Notes: generated from the letters alone by a model not told the origin. A DNA stretch of 64,000 bases from Rallus limicola (GCA_022605955.1 JAKCOZ010000008.1:39066047-39130046); one strand, 5' to 3'; positions 12,495 through 24,255 are shown, counted from the stretch's first letter. Numbers and translations: made by a program.

Positions 12495-13134
12495 TGACAG
12501 GGTGGCCATGAGCCAGCAGTGTGTCCTGGGGGTTGAGAGAGACAATGGGATCCTGGGGGCATCAGGAGGAGTGTGGGCAGCAGGTCACAGGAGGAGATCC
12601 TCCCCCTCTGCTCTGCCCTGCTCAGGCCCCACCTGCAGTGTTGTGTCCAGTGCTGGGCTTCCTGGGATCAAACAGACAGGGATCTCCTGGAGAGAGTCCA
12701 GAGGAGGCTGTGGAGATGCTGAAGGGCCTGGAGCATCTCCCCTGTGAGGAAAGGCTGAGGGAGCTGGGGCTGTTCAGCCTGGAGAGAAGAAGACTCAGGG
12801 GGTCCTTATTAATGTTTATCAATACATGAAGGGTGGGATGCAGGGGGACATGGCCAGACCCTTTTCAATGTCTGTGGGGACAGGACAAGGGGCAATGGCT
12901 GCAAGTTGGAGCACAGGAAGTTCCACACCAACATGGGGAAGAACTTTTCCCCAGTGAGGGTGAGGGAGCCCTGGGACAGGCTGCCCAGGGGGGTGTGGAG
13001 TCTCCTTCTCTGGAGAGATTCCAGTCTGGATGCCTATCTGTGCAATATGAGCTGGGGAGCTGCTTTGGCTGGGGGTTGGACCCGATGAGCTCTTGAGGTC
13101 CCTTCCAGCCCCTGTGCTGCTGTGATTCTGTAAT
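12495..13134 (+). mobile_element. CR1 LINE 3' fragment
   Basis: Starts in the ATGAGCCAGCAGTGTG segment, runs through GGAGAGAGTCCAGAGGAGGC and TGAGGAAAGGCTGAGGGAGC, and ends CCCTTCCAGCCCCTG...TGTGATTCTGTAAT. Close relative of the copy at 27664-28148. About 640 bp, 5'-truncated. Confidence 0.93.
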
Positions 13135-13704
13135 GAAGCTGTGTGATGAGCCACACAGCTCGTGGCTCAGGGCACCTGGTGTCACACCGAGCAGCGGTGA
13201 TGAATTCGGACTCGGCTTGCTGAGCACCATGTACCTCGCAGCATCCCCGTGCTGCTCCCCGGTCTCTGAATGAAAAGCCACACAACCTGGCCAACTGTGC
13301 TTCCCTGACCCACTGGGAAACAAAACCCAAGCATAGGTTGGAAGCCAAGAACTTGCCTTGGCTAATAGGTAGGAGAAGCTCCTTTTTTTGGGGGAGGGGA
13401 AGATGAGGATGATGATGATGTTGATTCCCTCAGCATCTTCCCTGCTTTAGCAGCAGATTTTTCCCGCAGCTGAAAAATCACAAACCATTTTAATCCAAGT
13501 ATTGCTTGTTCTGAGCTTTTAATCCAGCTTGCTTTTTCTATCGGCAGAGCGGCCTGAAATGATTTCTCCGCCTGCCTCTCTATTATATAATTATTCAGAA
13601 GATTACTTGGGAGCCAGATTGAGCTGGGCATCCCCGGGGAAGGGCTGTGAAGGTGGGGGGGGGGGGGCTGTGGGGCTGGAAGGTTGGGGGGGAAAGGAGT
13701 GTCG
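13135..13704. other. Non-coding stretch between CR1 and CTTG array
   Basis: No gene seen. It contains a short GAT/TGATGATGATG patch near 13405 and an AT-richer block at 13440-13610, then G-rich sequence just before the tetranucleotide array. Confidence 0.5.
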
Positions 13705-13800
13705 CTTCCTTGCTTGCTTGCTTGCTTGCTTGCTTCCTTGCTTGCTTGCTTCCTTGCTTGCTTGCTTCCTTGCTTGCTTGCTTCCTTGCTTGCTTGCTTC

Positions 13801-13839
<39 letters not shown>

Positions 13840-13873
13840 CCTTGCTTCCTTGCTTCCTTGCTTCCTTCCTTGA
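13705..13873. repeat. CTTG/CTTC tetranucleotide array
   Basis: About 169 bp built from TTGC and TTCC four-base units in irregular order (CTTGCTTGCTTCCTTG and so on). On the minus strand it produces a Lys-Gln-Ala-Ser-rich frame that is an artefact. Confidence 0.95.
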
Positions 13874-13926
13874 GGGGAAAGCAGTGAGCTGAGTGCTTTT
13901 GGCTGTGTCCGTTGTTTGTGTTTATG

Positions 13927-14060
13927 GGTCAGGTTGGCTGGGGCCCTGGACAACCTTGTGTAGCTCCAGGCCTGGAGGTTGGTGTCCCTGCCTGTGGCAG
14001 GGGGTTGGAGCTCTGTGATCCTTGGGGTCCCTTCCAACCCAGGCCATTCTATGATTCTAT
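13927..14060 (+). mobile_element. CR1 LINE extreme 3' end
   Basis: 134 bp starting GGTCAGGTTGGCTGGGGCCC and ending CATTCTATGATTCTATG, an intact CR1 octamer tail. Its last ~55 bp lie inside an inverted module shared with 31475-32088. Confidence 0.92.
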
Positions 14061-14614
14061 GGAAGGTTGGGATAAAATGTCCCCATTGCCTGGCTGTGGT
14101 GGCTGGAGCAGTGTGAACCCCTGGGCCAGAGAGGATTTTTGGGTGAAACTCCATTTCCATACACCATTTTGGGTGGTTTATGGCTGGACTTGTGTCTTTG
14201 ATAGCAGTGTGGTGAGACAGTCCAGCTGTGGGAAGGGCCTGGAAGTCGAGGCTGTGCTCCTGATGCCACCCATCCCTGTGTAGAGCCATATGGGGTGACA
14301 GAGTGCCAGCTCGCATCGTGGAGGGGGCACACAAGAAGGCACGGAGGTGGCCAGATCTGTGCTGTCTCACCACAGCCTGACTCAGCTGGTTGCTCCTGGA
14401 GCCTTTGGGATTACCCTTAGATAACAAGGGCTTGAGCCCTTGGATGGTAGGATCATAGGATGTGTTGGGTTGGCAGGGACCTTCAAAGGCCACCCTGTCC
14501 CACCCTGCACTGATCAGGGACACCTTTAACTGGTGGCTCAGAGCTTCATCCACCCTGACCTTGGATGTCTCCAGGGATGGGGCCTCCCCCACCTCTCTGG
14601 GCACCCTGTGCCAG
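14006..14614 (+). repeat. Inverted module, copy 1 (tail-to-tail CR1 ends around a ~390-bp unknown core)
   Basis: This 609-bp segment reappears inverted at 31475-32088. The core, about 14061-14450, is not CR1 and I do not recognise it. The frame read from the minus strand of this core differs from copy 2 at only two of 91 positions, so nucleotide identity is very high. Copy 1 lacks 6 bp (AGCAGG) that copy 2 has in the flanking CR1. Confidence 0.85.
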
Positions 14615-14868
14615 GGTCTCAGCACCCTCAGAGGGAAGAGCTTCTTCCTCATGTCTCCCCTGCACCTGCCCTGCTCTAGTTTAACCCATCTCCCCTCGTC
14701 CCATCGCTCCCTGCCCTTACACACAGCCCTGCCCAGCTTTCCTGTAGGTCCTTCAGGGGCTGGAAGGGACTCGGAGGTCTCCCTGAGCCTTCTCTTCTCC
14801 AGGCTGAACCAGCCAGGCTCTCCCAGCCTGTCTGTGTAGGAGAGGAGCTCCAGCCCTCTGAGCATCCT
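14447..14868 (-). mobile_element. CR1 LINE 3' fragment
   Basis: Reverse-strand CR1. The tail is at the left (GGATCATAGGATGTGTTGGG) and the sequence runs through CCACCCTGTCCCACCCTGCA and CTTCTCTTCTCCAGGCTGAA to about 14868. Same subfamily as 23772-24255 (minus) and 37705-38228 (plus). Confidence 0.92.
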
Positions 14869-16336
14869 TGGGACAGCTGCTCTGCAGCAGGATCATCACT
14901 GAAATTCAAGATGCCAGAGGTAGATGCGTTCAGGACTTCCCACTGACTGGGGTGATGAACAGGCACGTCGCTGGTGTGACAGGATGGCACTGCTCGGGCC
15001 TTTGCCATGTGGAGACTCAGGTTGCCAGGAGAACACAGCTTCTGGCTGGCACAACCTGTGAGCTTGAGCTTTGACTGGAGAAGCAAAAGCAAGACTTGGG
15101 CTCCAAAGCTTCCTTTTTTTTTTTTTTTTTTTCCTCAAACTGAGGATTCTGACGCTGCTGGGCTGGTATGTGTGGAGACTAAGGGAAGGCCAGGAGCTGC
15201 TTGGGCTGTGGACTGTAGCTGGGTGGGATGTGGGGGCTTGGAGCTGCTGTGTCCTGGGAAATACAGGGCTGGGGCAGGAGGGATCTCCAGCAGCAGTCCA
15301 AGCCAGTCCATGCCAGGAGCTGTGGCTTGGCTTGCTGGGCTCCACAGGGCCTCAGGGACCCTTCTTGGGCAGACCCCACCCCCCAGATTTGTGCTGTGCT
15401 TTAGGTTTGGTGAGTGTCTTTGAAGTAAAAGCTCTCGGAGCTGGTCGTGGCCCTGGTGGGTCGGGCAATGCCCACCTGCAGCATGCAACGCTCTTCCCTC
15501 CACCACACTTGGTCCTTCTTCCAAGGACGCTGTTTCAGCAGACCCCCTCCCCTCCAACGCAGGAGCCTGGTCTGTTGGCACAGCCACCGTGTGTCAGCTG
15601 GGACCGGATCAGCCTGGGTGGGGGATGGCCAGAGCAATGTGTGGGGCATGAGAGAATGCTGGGGTTTTTTTTTTAGTGACAGAGTGGTTGTAACACATCT
15701 CCTTCCTCCGAGGCTCTGGGAGCCAGCGGAGCTCTGGGGTCTGCAGGCAGGGCTTCAGCCTGGTCCTTCCCTTCGCTGCTGCCCACCTCTGAGACGGGTG
15801 GTTTAGTGCAGCCCATCACCAGCAGCCAAATGTATGTTGCTGCACGCCCTCCTCTCCCTCCCGGCGTCTCCATCCCTGGAGCAGGTGAGCAGGCGCCGTG
15901 CTGCCAATACCCTGGCAGAGCAGCTCCAAATTTCCCAGTGCGTGTGGGCAGCACCCCAGCGCTCGTCTTGTACCCGAGCTCCTTTCTCCATCATGTTGAA
16001 AGCGTTGGCTGGTTGGCGTTCATCGCCTTGAGGCAACTCGATTTGCTCAGTGGCCTTTAAAAAAAAGAAATAATTTTAAAAAAATAAATAAATATCTATT
16101 TAAAAAAAAAAAAAAACCCACCACAAAAATCAAAGCCCACTGCAAATGACAAGATCATCAGCATTGGGTGCATCCCCCTTTCCAGCAAACCAAGGGATTT
16201 GGGAGAAAATGGGTCACGTGCTCTTCATCCCATGCCACGTGGTGGCTTTCCCAGGGCCAATGAGGTTCTGAGCCCTCTGCGCCATACAGGGGAAAAAAAA
16301 AATAAATCACTGGGGTTTTTTTTTTTTCCCCCCCAG
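14869..16336. other. Non-coding stretch, no gene recognised
   Basis: Contains a T-run at about 15113-15132, an A/T-rich low-complexity block at 16056-16116 (AAATAAATAAATATC followed by A14), and an A/T homopolymer pair near 16292-16327. No protein similarity found. Confidence 0.55.
16056..16116. repeat. A-rich low-complexity block
   Basis: Long A runs separated by AAATAATTTT and AAATAAATAAATATC. It could be the decayed tail of a retrotransposed sequence, but no body is recognisable upstream. Confidence 0.7.
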
Positions 16337-16432
16337 TAGCATTTTTCATCCTTTCCAAACGTGAAAAGACTGGCCATCTGTCCGGACCCTACTCACACCA
16401 AACCGGCGCCCTACAGAGCCTCTTTGGGGAAG
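16337..16432 (+). other. Candidate 5' non-coding exon (possibly PCBP3)
   Basis: A 96-nt block follows a strong pyrimidine tract and acceptor (TTTTTTCCCCCCCCAG) and is followed by a GTAAGA donor. Its composition (CATCTGTCCGGACCCTACTC, CGGCGCCCTACAGAGCC) differs from the surrounding low-complexity DNA. Because coding exon 1 of PCBP3 starts only 3 nt before its ATG, upstream non-coding exons must exist. This is a possible one, on the right strand, about 16 kb upstream. It is not proven. Confidence 0.3.
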
Positions 16433-19400
16433 GTAAGAAGGATTTGAGAGGTGGTGGTGGTGGTGGTGGAAGGCCACCCACCGCGGGCAACTTTTCCCAA
16501 GGATGAAAAGCGGGGAAGAGTCAGGAAATGAGTCGGGTCTGGGGGGGGTCTGTTAGTTAAAAGAGCTTTGGATGCTTAAGAGCTGGCTTAAGTGAGTCTC
16601 TCGGAGAGGAAGCTTGAGTCTGTGTTGGAGGGGAGGTGGGATATTGGGAGAAGTAGGCGCGTGGGCAGAGGGTTAGCGGGAGCCCACGGCTGCTTCTCCA
16701 GCCGCTCCTTAGGAAATGCGTCGCGGGCGTTTTGGCAGCGTCGGCCGGTAACGTCTCCGCTCTCTCCTCTGGTGCCATGCTTTGGTTGTTTTGGGTTTTT
16801 TTTCCTGCCAAAATCCAGTTGTCCAAAGCCAAAGCTGGTGTCCCCGGGTCTCCGCGTTCACCGGAATATCCAACCGTTCCACGCCCGCGTGACTTCACGG
16901 CGCGGCGGCGTTTGTGTAGCACACCCGGGGTGGGAGCAGCACAAACCGAATCTCCTTCAAGGAACTGATTCTGAAGTCATGCAGACCTGAATCTTGTCTC
17001 GGCCCGTAGCTGAACCCCCACAACCTTACTGAATTTAATTTTCACCCTTTGGCTGTGTTCCTATCATCTATCTCAACTTTCCCCCAGCGCTGGGGAAGCG
17101 AGGGCTGGAGGGGGGGATACTTTTTATTCCGAGTCTCGCTCCGTTTCCCTTGCAGTTTCCCTTCAGATGCCTCGTTTACTCCGGGTGGTTAAATCCTCCC
17201 CAGTACCCTTGCGTTCTCTTTGCGTTGTGGCATTGCCCTACAAGTAGAAGAGTGAAATATTGAGTTGCAGAGGTTACAGAGGACCCCAAATGCTCTTGAA
17301 ATCGATGCCAAAATGTCACCTTCTCGTAAAGGGGAAAATGCCTTTGGATGTGTTGTTCCTGTAATCCGAGTTTTGGGGGATGATGTAATTTTAAAGTGAG
17401 CCATATTGGGGAAAAAAAAAAAAATCTTATTTTATTTGTCAAAAGTCACATCCAGCTTAAAAAAAAACCAAAAACCCTCCCAACAGCATCGGTGGATGAA
17501 GAGCATGGTGTTTAAGTTCCCATAAAACGATTGACCTTTGTTTTGACAGATGCAAAGGCAGATGCTAGCCTGCATCTTGATATTGAAACCAAACCCTGAA
17601 AATCGGTGGGGTTTGCTTGGTTGGCTTTTTTGTTCCTCCCTCCCCTTCTCCCCCCAATATCTGGGGGTTTGTTTTTAATGCGGAATTCCAAAATAGCTGG
17701 GTAATATTTCTGCAGCCTTTCACCTCAAGAGTTTCCCCTTCTTTCAAGGGATTAATTTGTGTCAACGTATTTGGTGTTCTCAGACACAAAAGCGAATTTG
17801 GAATTCTTGCTCTCTGAGAAACAGCCCTTAAAAACCACCCCAGCGCTGTTCCTTGCACCTCAGGGGACGTTCCCCTCTGAAGGAAGCCTATCGTTTTGGG
17901 GTGGGGAGGAAAAAAAGGTGTAAGGATGGAGATGGAGGGGAGCTAAACCCCCTCTTTGCATGATTTCAAGGTCCGCGTGGCGCTGGGTGCAAATTCCGCT
18001 TCCGAAGGGTGTCGGAGCAGCTGCTGGGGTTTTTAGGGCAGATGCAAATCCCGTCGGGATCGGTGGCGTAGGTTGAGCAGAGCGGAGCTGGCAAAGCAGC
18101 TCCGTGGTGGCCAGCACCCATCGGAGTGGATGCGCCTGCACGGGGAGATGCCCCCCACCTTGCAAGGATGCTCTTCTGGGAAGCTGCCGGCGATGCTTTG
18201 TGCCCGCTGTGGTTTGGTGGTCCCAGGGCCGCCAGCGTGGCTTCCTGCGACGATGGGGCTCCTACCTGGCACGTGGGATGGAGCTCAATCCCGACAGCGC
18301 TTGGAGGGCTTCCAGCTTCGGCTCCGATCTGGCGGAGCAGAGGCTGCTTCCCTGGCCCCGGGATGCGCTGTGCTGGGTGGCACCTCTGGCTTGGAGCCCC
18401 CCTGTTCCTGCTGCACGAGGGTGGGTGGCTTGAGTTTGCCAGGCCTGTGCCGCTGCTTGGTGGCCGGCTGAAATGGAAAGTGAATTTAAGTGCTTCCCCA
18501 ACCAGTGAGGGCTGTCCCCATCCCTGGAGCGAGCTTTTTCCCAGCCCCATACTGCGTGCATCCCTCCTGGCACCGCGGCAGCACGCACACATGCAGGTCT
18601 GGTTTAACATCTTCCTTTTATTCAGGCTTTGCCATATGAGCTGGTAGCACACAGTGAGTGCCAGTGCAAAGCATCCTGCTGACAGCGGACCCACTGCAGC
18701 CCTCGGATGCACCAGGGTACCACCCGTCTGCAGCAGAGGCAGCTCGGGGTGTCGGTGGCACATCCCGGTTTTGGCAGAGACCTGCAGCCCTGCGGGGATG
18801 GGACCGCTGCAGTGGCCGTGCCCTTGCAGCCAGGGCCAGGTTTGGGGACAGGGATGGTCATGGTCCCTTCCCCAGCAGCCCTGATTCCTAGCCAAGCGCA
18901 GTCAGTGGTTCCCTCGCTGGTGCGGCTGTGATTTGCTCAGTGTTTAGACCCGAGGTTACAGAGGACCTACCATGGGGAGAAGGATAGAGGAGAAGGCGGC
19001 TCTCCTTGATTTTAATCAGGGTTGAGGTTTAGCTGAAGTGAAAACAGATCAGGAGTGACAGTTTTGGAGCCTGCTGTCAGGGTCTGAGCGCAGTGCGGTG
19101 GCGATCCTCCCCCAGCCGCCGAGGGCCCCCGTCCTCCTCCTCCTCCTCCTCCCTGGCCGAAGTCAGGGAGAGCCGCTGCTGCCAAGCACAGGAGAGGGGC
19201 AATGCAGCCCGGCTCCACTGCCGGCACGGCCGCCGGATGGCTTTGTCACACGTCGCCCTGCATCCTCCTTCCTCGTGGTGCTCTCAGCTGAGGGCAGCGG
19301 CAGGCAGGACGTGACCCTGTGGTGGCCGTTGAGCATGGACTCACTCCCCACCCTGTCTTCCCCAGCAAACGGGTGCTTAGAAAAGGAAGGATGGGGTTAG

Positions 19401-21300
19401 CGCTGCACCCCGATCGATCCGCGCTGCCCTGACCGGGCCATGCTGGGTTGCTTCTCCAGGGCAGGGAGAGACCCAGAGGGTCTCCCTTCCCTTGTCTCCC
19501 AAAGAGCAGCTGCAGTGGAAGTCACGGAGAGGATCCAGCCCTGAGCCTGGAGGGCTGGGATCTCTGGAGCCAGGCTGGGACTGGGCTGGGATCTCTGGGA
19601 CCGGACTGGGATCTCTGGGGCCAGGCTGGTTGTGGCTCAGTCCCCAAGCATTTCTAAATGAGGGGGGACACACACCAGCAGAATGACGCTGTACTCAGCT
19701 CATGCCTTATGTCCCCAGTGTAAGGTGTTGTGGGGGAGAAAGGAACAGGAAGACCTGCCTGTTCCCCCACCCCTGGATCAGGAGAGGCTGGGACTTGGCC
19801 CCAGGTGCTTTGAAAAATGTGGTGGCATTGAGGAGAGTAGCCCCTCACCCCTCACCTCCCATCCCGTGCAGCCTGGCATCCGGCTGCCATCTACTTTTTT
19901 GGGTTGTTTTTAATTAAGCAACTCATCAGCTAAATCAGCTGGGTTTTGTAGAGACTAAGCGTGGTGAAAATGAAGCTCTCCTCACCCACCTTGACCCAGC
20001 ACCTCCTGTTTTCTCCCCCCGTGTCTGTCTGTCTGTCCGTGTGTCGGTGCCTGGACAGACCCCTCCAGGGCAGCCCATGCCCTGCAAGCTTTCATCCCTG
20101 TTTCCAGGGATTAGAGAGAGAAGTGGAGATGGGATGAGATGAGGCAGTAGATTGCTTTGCTCTCAGGATGAAGGGATTTGTGGACTGCCCCCAGATCAGT
20201 AGATTGAAAATGGAGGGAAATTATTGGGATGATGCTGCCTGCGGGATTAAAGCCAGGGCAGGAGGGGAACGAGGAGGGGGGGTCACAGATCAGGGGGAGT
20301 GTGCCACTATGAGCTGCGGGGGGATGCTCCTGGCTGCATCCTCATCAGTTCCAGAGGATGCACTGGAAGCAGCTGCCCCACAGCCCCAGCTCTCTGGGAT
20401 GTCCAAACGGGTGTGCAGTGTGATGGGCCAAGCTGGAAAGAGGGATTCGGGGCCAGGAGCCCACATTTCTGCTGGCTAGATCAATGAAAAATAGGGGGGG
20501 GTAGGGGGTGGGGTGTGTTTGGTGCCTGCTTTGCAGGCATCATGACCATGTGGGTGTCTGTGCAGCAGCAGCGAGGGAACGGTGCAGGCAGAAGTCTTGT
20601 GCTGGTAAAGTCCATCCAGGTCTTTCAGGTGGGGATGGAGGGATGGAGTTCCCCTCCGAGGTGGTGGATAAGGCTGTGGGATCCCTGGCGTGGCAGCAGG
20701 GTGAACCCACTTTTCTGTTGCCTCCCGCTTCCCCAAGGCCCCAGGGATGCTCTTCTCTCAGCTGCCCCCCCCCCCCCCCCCCCCCACACACACACACAGT
20801 GAAGAGGAAGCCCAGAGGTCTGTGCAGAGCTGGGTTCTCTTGCTCCCAAGCTGCTGGAGGATAAGTTGCTTGTCCTTCGGGGTCTGCACAGCTCCCCGTC
20901 ATCTCTCCTCCCTGATGAGCAGCTGGTCTGCCCCTATGGCCATGAGCATCCTTTTCTGGGTGTCCTTTGGCCTCCCCCTGGCACACAGGAGGCTGCAATC
21001 TGGAGGGGCTGCGCTGGCGTCCTTTGCAGAAGACATGGGTCCTTTGGAGATGGCTCCCGGCTGCGGCAGAGCATCCCCAGGGCATCTGTCAAGGCACATC
21101 CTGGTGCCAAGCGGCATCTCCTGGCTCGTGTTCCTTGGCTTCTGACTGAGGAGAAAAGAGGCTGAATAGGGTCCATCTCCTGAAGCGTGGCTGGCCCTGG
21201 GCATAGCACAAAGTCAAGGTTGTGAGTTCCATTGTCGGGCAGAGATGAGCTTTATTTGCAAATCTGCAAGTGTTTGTGAGATTTAAACAGTGATGGCTGG
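16433..21300. other. Non-coding stretch, no gene recognised
   Basis: Holds a CpG-dense patch at about 16655-16925, an AT-richer section at 17000-17900 without repeats, a TCC run near 19135-19152, a degenerate GGGATCTCTGG-type repeat at about 19555-19630, and a C21 plus (CA)n tract at 20765-20799. No recognisable coding exons. Confidence 0.5.
20765..20799. repeat. C21 tract followed by (CA)n
   Basis: 21 C followed by about seven CA dinucleotides. Confidence 0.9.
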
Positions 21301-21360
21301 CAGGACGTTGTCACTGGCAGAAGGACGTTGTCACTGGCAGAAGGACATTGTTGCTGGCAG
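21301..21360. repeat. Three tandem 20-bp units
   Basis: Three copies of a 20-bp unit built on GGACGTTGTCACTGGCAGAA; the third has ATTGTTGCTGG changes. Confidence 0.85.
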
Positions 21361-21609
21361 CCCACGGCTGTGGGGAACTGCCTGACCTGGTGCTTTAAGC
21401 CCCCCACTCAGGACCCCACGCAGAGCCATGGTTCCTCCAGTCCTTCCCGTGGGCCACATTTGCTGACCTGAGGGTCCCCTCTGCTGGCTGGATCTGCACT
21501 CAGGACTCCCCCGTGTTTCTTTCCTTTCGTGAAATCGCAGGTTGAGTTGTTGCTCCTGTCCCTTTTTGGGTGGATGGGGGGCTTAGTTGTGCACTTAGTT
21601 ACTCCTGGC

Positions 21610-21778
21610 CAAGCTCAGCTTGCCCCGGCCGGCTGCTCAGCACCACTCAGCCCCTCACCCACTCACTCCTCCCCCCCGCTCTGGTGGGATGGGGAGAAGA
21701 ACCAGAAGAAAAAGGTAAAGCTCATGGGTTGGCATCAGGACAGGTCACTAGGACAGGAAAGGAAAGGGGAAATAACTC
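21610..21778 (+). mobile_element. Degenerate LTR fragment, same family as 32866-33436
   Basis: It contains the order CTCAGC...CACCACTCAGCC, ACTCACTCC, GGTGGGATGGGGAGAAGAA, AAGGTAAAGCTCATGGGTTG and GGGGAAATAACTC. This matches the inner part of the avian LTR seen at 32866 (shared CGTGGGTT-like and GGGGCAAATAACTC-like blocks). Both LTR ends are missing and no target duplication is visible. Boundaries are approximate. Confidence 0.55.
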
Positions 21779-22465
21779 AGGGATACCAGGATACCAGGGA
21801 TACACAATGGAGCCTGGTGCTCAGCCCGTCCCCTGCCAGCCCCCCCTGTATATCCAGAGCGTGACTTCAGGGTTTGGCAGACCCCTTTGGCTAGTTTGTG
21901 TCAGCTGCCTTGGCCATGTCCCCTTCAGCCTTGCTGCACTGTGACTTCGTTTGTCCCCTTTGCCAAGCTCATTTTGGCTTCTCACTCTGCTCTCCAGCGC
22001 CGTTGGCTTCCCCACCTGGGCGCTCACTCAGTGGGGCCACTGGTAAGTGGGGGTTTCTTTGGGGGGGATGGTGGAGCATTTCTCAGCCACCTTCAAGTGG
22101 TTTTCATTTGAAGCTTCCCAGGCTGTTTCAGGACTATGCCATGTAGGACCTAGAAGCAGCCTCATTACTGCTGCCACCATACTACCCAGGTAGGATGTTA
22201 TCCCATCCCAGGGGTGTTTATTGCTGGTGCTTGAGGAAATGTTGGGTGAGCTGCCCTGGCTCCTCCACATCACATGGGTTTCTCCAGGGCATCTGCACTG
22301 CGCAGAGACTGAGGCAAAGCTTTGTCCATCAGTAGCTCCTCTGAGGCCCTCCCACCCTCTCCAAAAAGTTGGATTGGGCATGGAGGGACAGCCAGTATTT
22401 CAGGAAAGAAACTTTAATGGATAGGTTTAATCTCTTCTTTAATGTGCTGACAGAGGAAGAATTAT

Positions 22466-22566
22466 TGAATCATTGAACCTTTAAGGTTGGAAAAGACCTC
22501 TAAGGTCGTCAAGTCCAACTGTCTGTCCAATATCACCATGTCAACTAAACCAAGCTGTGCCCAAAG
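22466..22566 (-). mobile_element. Short, older CR1-type fragment
   Basis: AATCATTGAACCTTTAAGGT, TGGAAAAGACCTCTAAGGTC and GTCAAGTCCAACTGTCTGTC match the reverse strand of a divergent CR1 3' end. About 100 bp. A different subfamily from the other copies in the window. Confidence 0.75.
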
Positions 22567-23771
22567 AGACAGAGTGACCCTGTTATCCCAGGAAATGTTA
22601 TTTTTCTCATCACACAGAGTCTTGAGCCCAACCAGCACTTGCTAAAGGCTCACAGACCTCTGAAGATGCTCTTGGTCGCCGAGTTGTGATGGACCCAGAG
22701 GAGTGGTGCAGGGAGCATTGGCTCTCATCACCTCACAGGGCAAAATTTCTGCTGTGCCTGAGGTTTGACATTCACTGGGAAATACTATTTTTATTGGAAA
22801 ATTGTTCCAAAAGTAACTACTGGGGGGGAATGGGAGGAGGCTGAATGGGAGCACGTTGTTCCTGCCCGCCTGGCTGCTCACCCCAGCCTTCCAAAAGCAG
22901 CTTGAGTTCACTATGAAATTTAAAAATCCAGTGAAGGTCCATTCTCATTGCAGGCAGCATTATCTCAGCTTGTCCAGAGGGTTGGTTTCACAGGTTCAAC
23001 CCACTGATTTTGCTCAGGGTCCCACACTCAGCCAGCCCTGGAACCTGTCCAGACAGGGTTTTCTGCACAAGGGCGCCTAGCAGCCTGCTCCCACAGAAAC
23101 TGAGTTTCCCCCTCCCTTGCTTGTCAGACCTCTGCTTGAAGCAGCTCCTGTGAATGAATGGGAATGCTGCATCCTGCAGATCTCAGGTACAGCTTCCTAA
23201 TTTCCCTGGTAATTAGCACAAGCCTCTAAGCTTGATGCCATCCGCAGAGGTGGGGTGCTGTTGTCCAGCCAGCCTCCTGCGTGGGATAAACTCATTGCCT
23301 GCAAGACCTTCCTCCTGGGATGATGGGTAGGGAGGAGCTGAGGCCTTGCTCACTACCCTTCACACAAGGGGTGGCAGTAATGGCACCGCCACGGCACCAG
23401 AACCCGTTGTTCTCCTCAGAGCAGGCTGGCCTTGGGGCCAAGCAGAGGTTTAACCTCCTCTGAGACGCGCGGCCCCGTCCTCCTTTCACGCGTGGCTGAG
23501 GATCCCTGCACCAGCCCTGCCAGGGTTGTGCCTCTGTGGGCGGCTGATGCTGGCCTTGGTTAACTGTTGTGGTGTGATGAGCCTCCTGGTGCTCAGCGGA
23601 GGAGCAGGGACTTGCACTGGACATCGGGCTGGAGCCGAGGGGTTGTTCTGCTCTTCCCTGTAGAGACTCAGCAGCTTTCCTTGCTTAGAGTGACAGGTCT
23701 GTGCTGGAGGTGTGTGGTGCTGCGTTTCTGTTCCTCTTGGTTTATCAGTCAGGCCATAAATCAGAGGCTCA
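22567..23771. other. Non-coding stretch, no gene recognised
   Basis: Single-copy-looking sequence with short frames only; no repeat family or coding exon recognised. Confidence 0.5.
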
Positions 23772-24255
23772 TTGAATGTGTTGGGTTGGCAGGGACCTCC
23801 AAAGGCCACCCTGTCCCACCCTGCACTGAGCAGGGACACCTTTAACTGGAGCAGGTGGCTCAGAGCTTGATCCACCCTGACCTTGGATGTCTCCAGGGAT
23901 GGGGCCTCCCCCACCTCTCTGGGCACCCTGTGCCAGGGTCTCAGCACCCTCAGAGGGAAGAGCTTCTTCCTCATGTCTCCCCTGAACCTGCCCTGCTCTA
24001 GTTTAACCCATCTCCCCTCGTCCCATCGCTCCCTGCCCTTACACACAGCCCTGCCCAGCTTTCCTGTAGGTCCTTCAGGGACTGGAAGGGGCTCGGAGGT
24101 CTCCCTGAGCCTTCTCTTCTCCAGGCTGAGCCAGCCCAGCTCTCCCAGCCTGTCTGTGTAGGAGAGGAGCTCTGAGCATCCTCATGACCTCCTCTGGACC
24201 TGCTCTGAGATGTCCATGTCCTCCTTGGCCCCAAAGCTGGACACAGATTGCTCTG
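23772..24255 (-). mobile_element. CR1 LINE 3' fragment
   Basis: Reverse-strand CR1 from AATGTGTTGGGTTGGCAGGG to about CCAAAGCTGGACACAGATTG. Nearly identical to 14447-14868, including the phrase AGACATGAGGAAGAAGCTC on its coding strand. Confidence 0.92.

Noticed and set aside
13603..14865. 420-codon minus-strand frame
   Set aside because: It strings together reverse CR1, the unknown inverted core and a Lys-Gln-Ala-Ser run from the CTTG array; not a gene.
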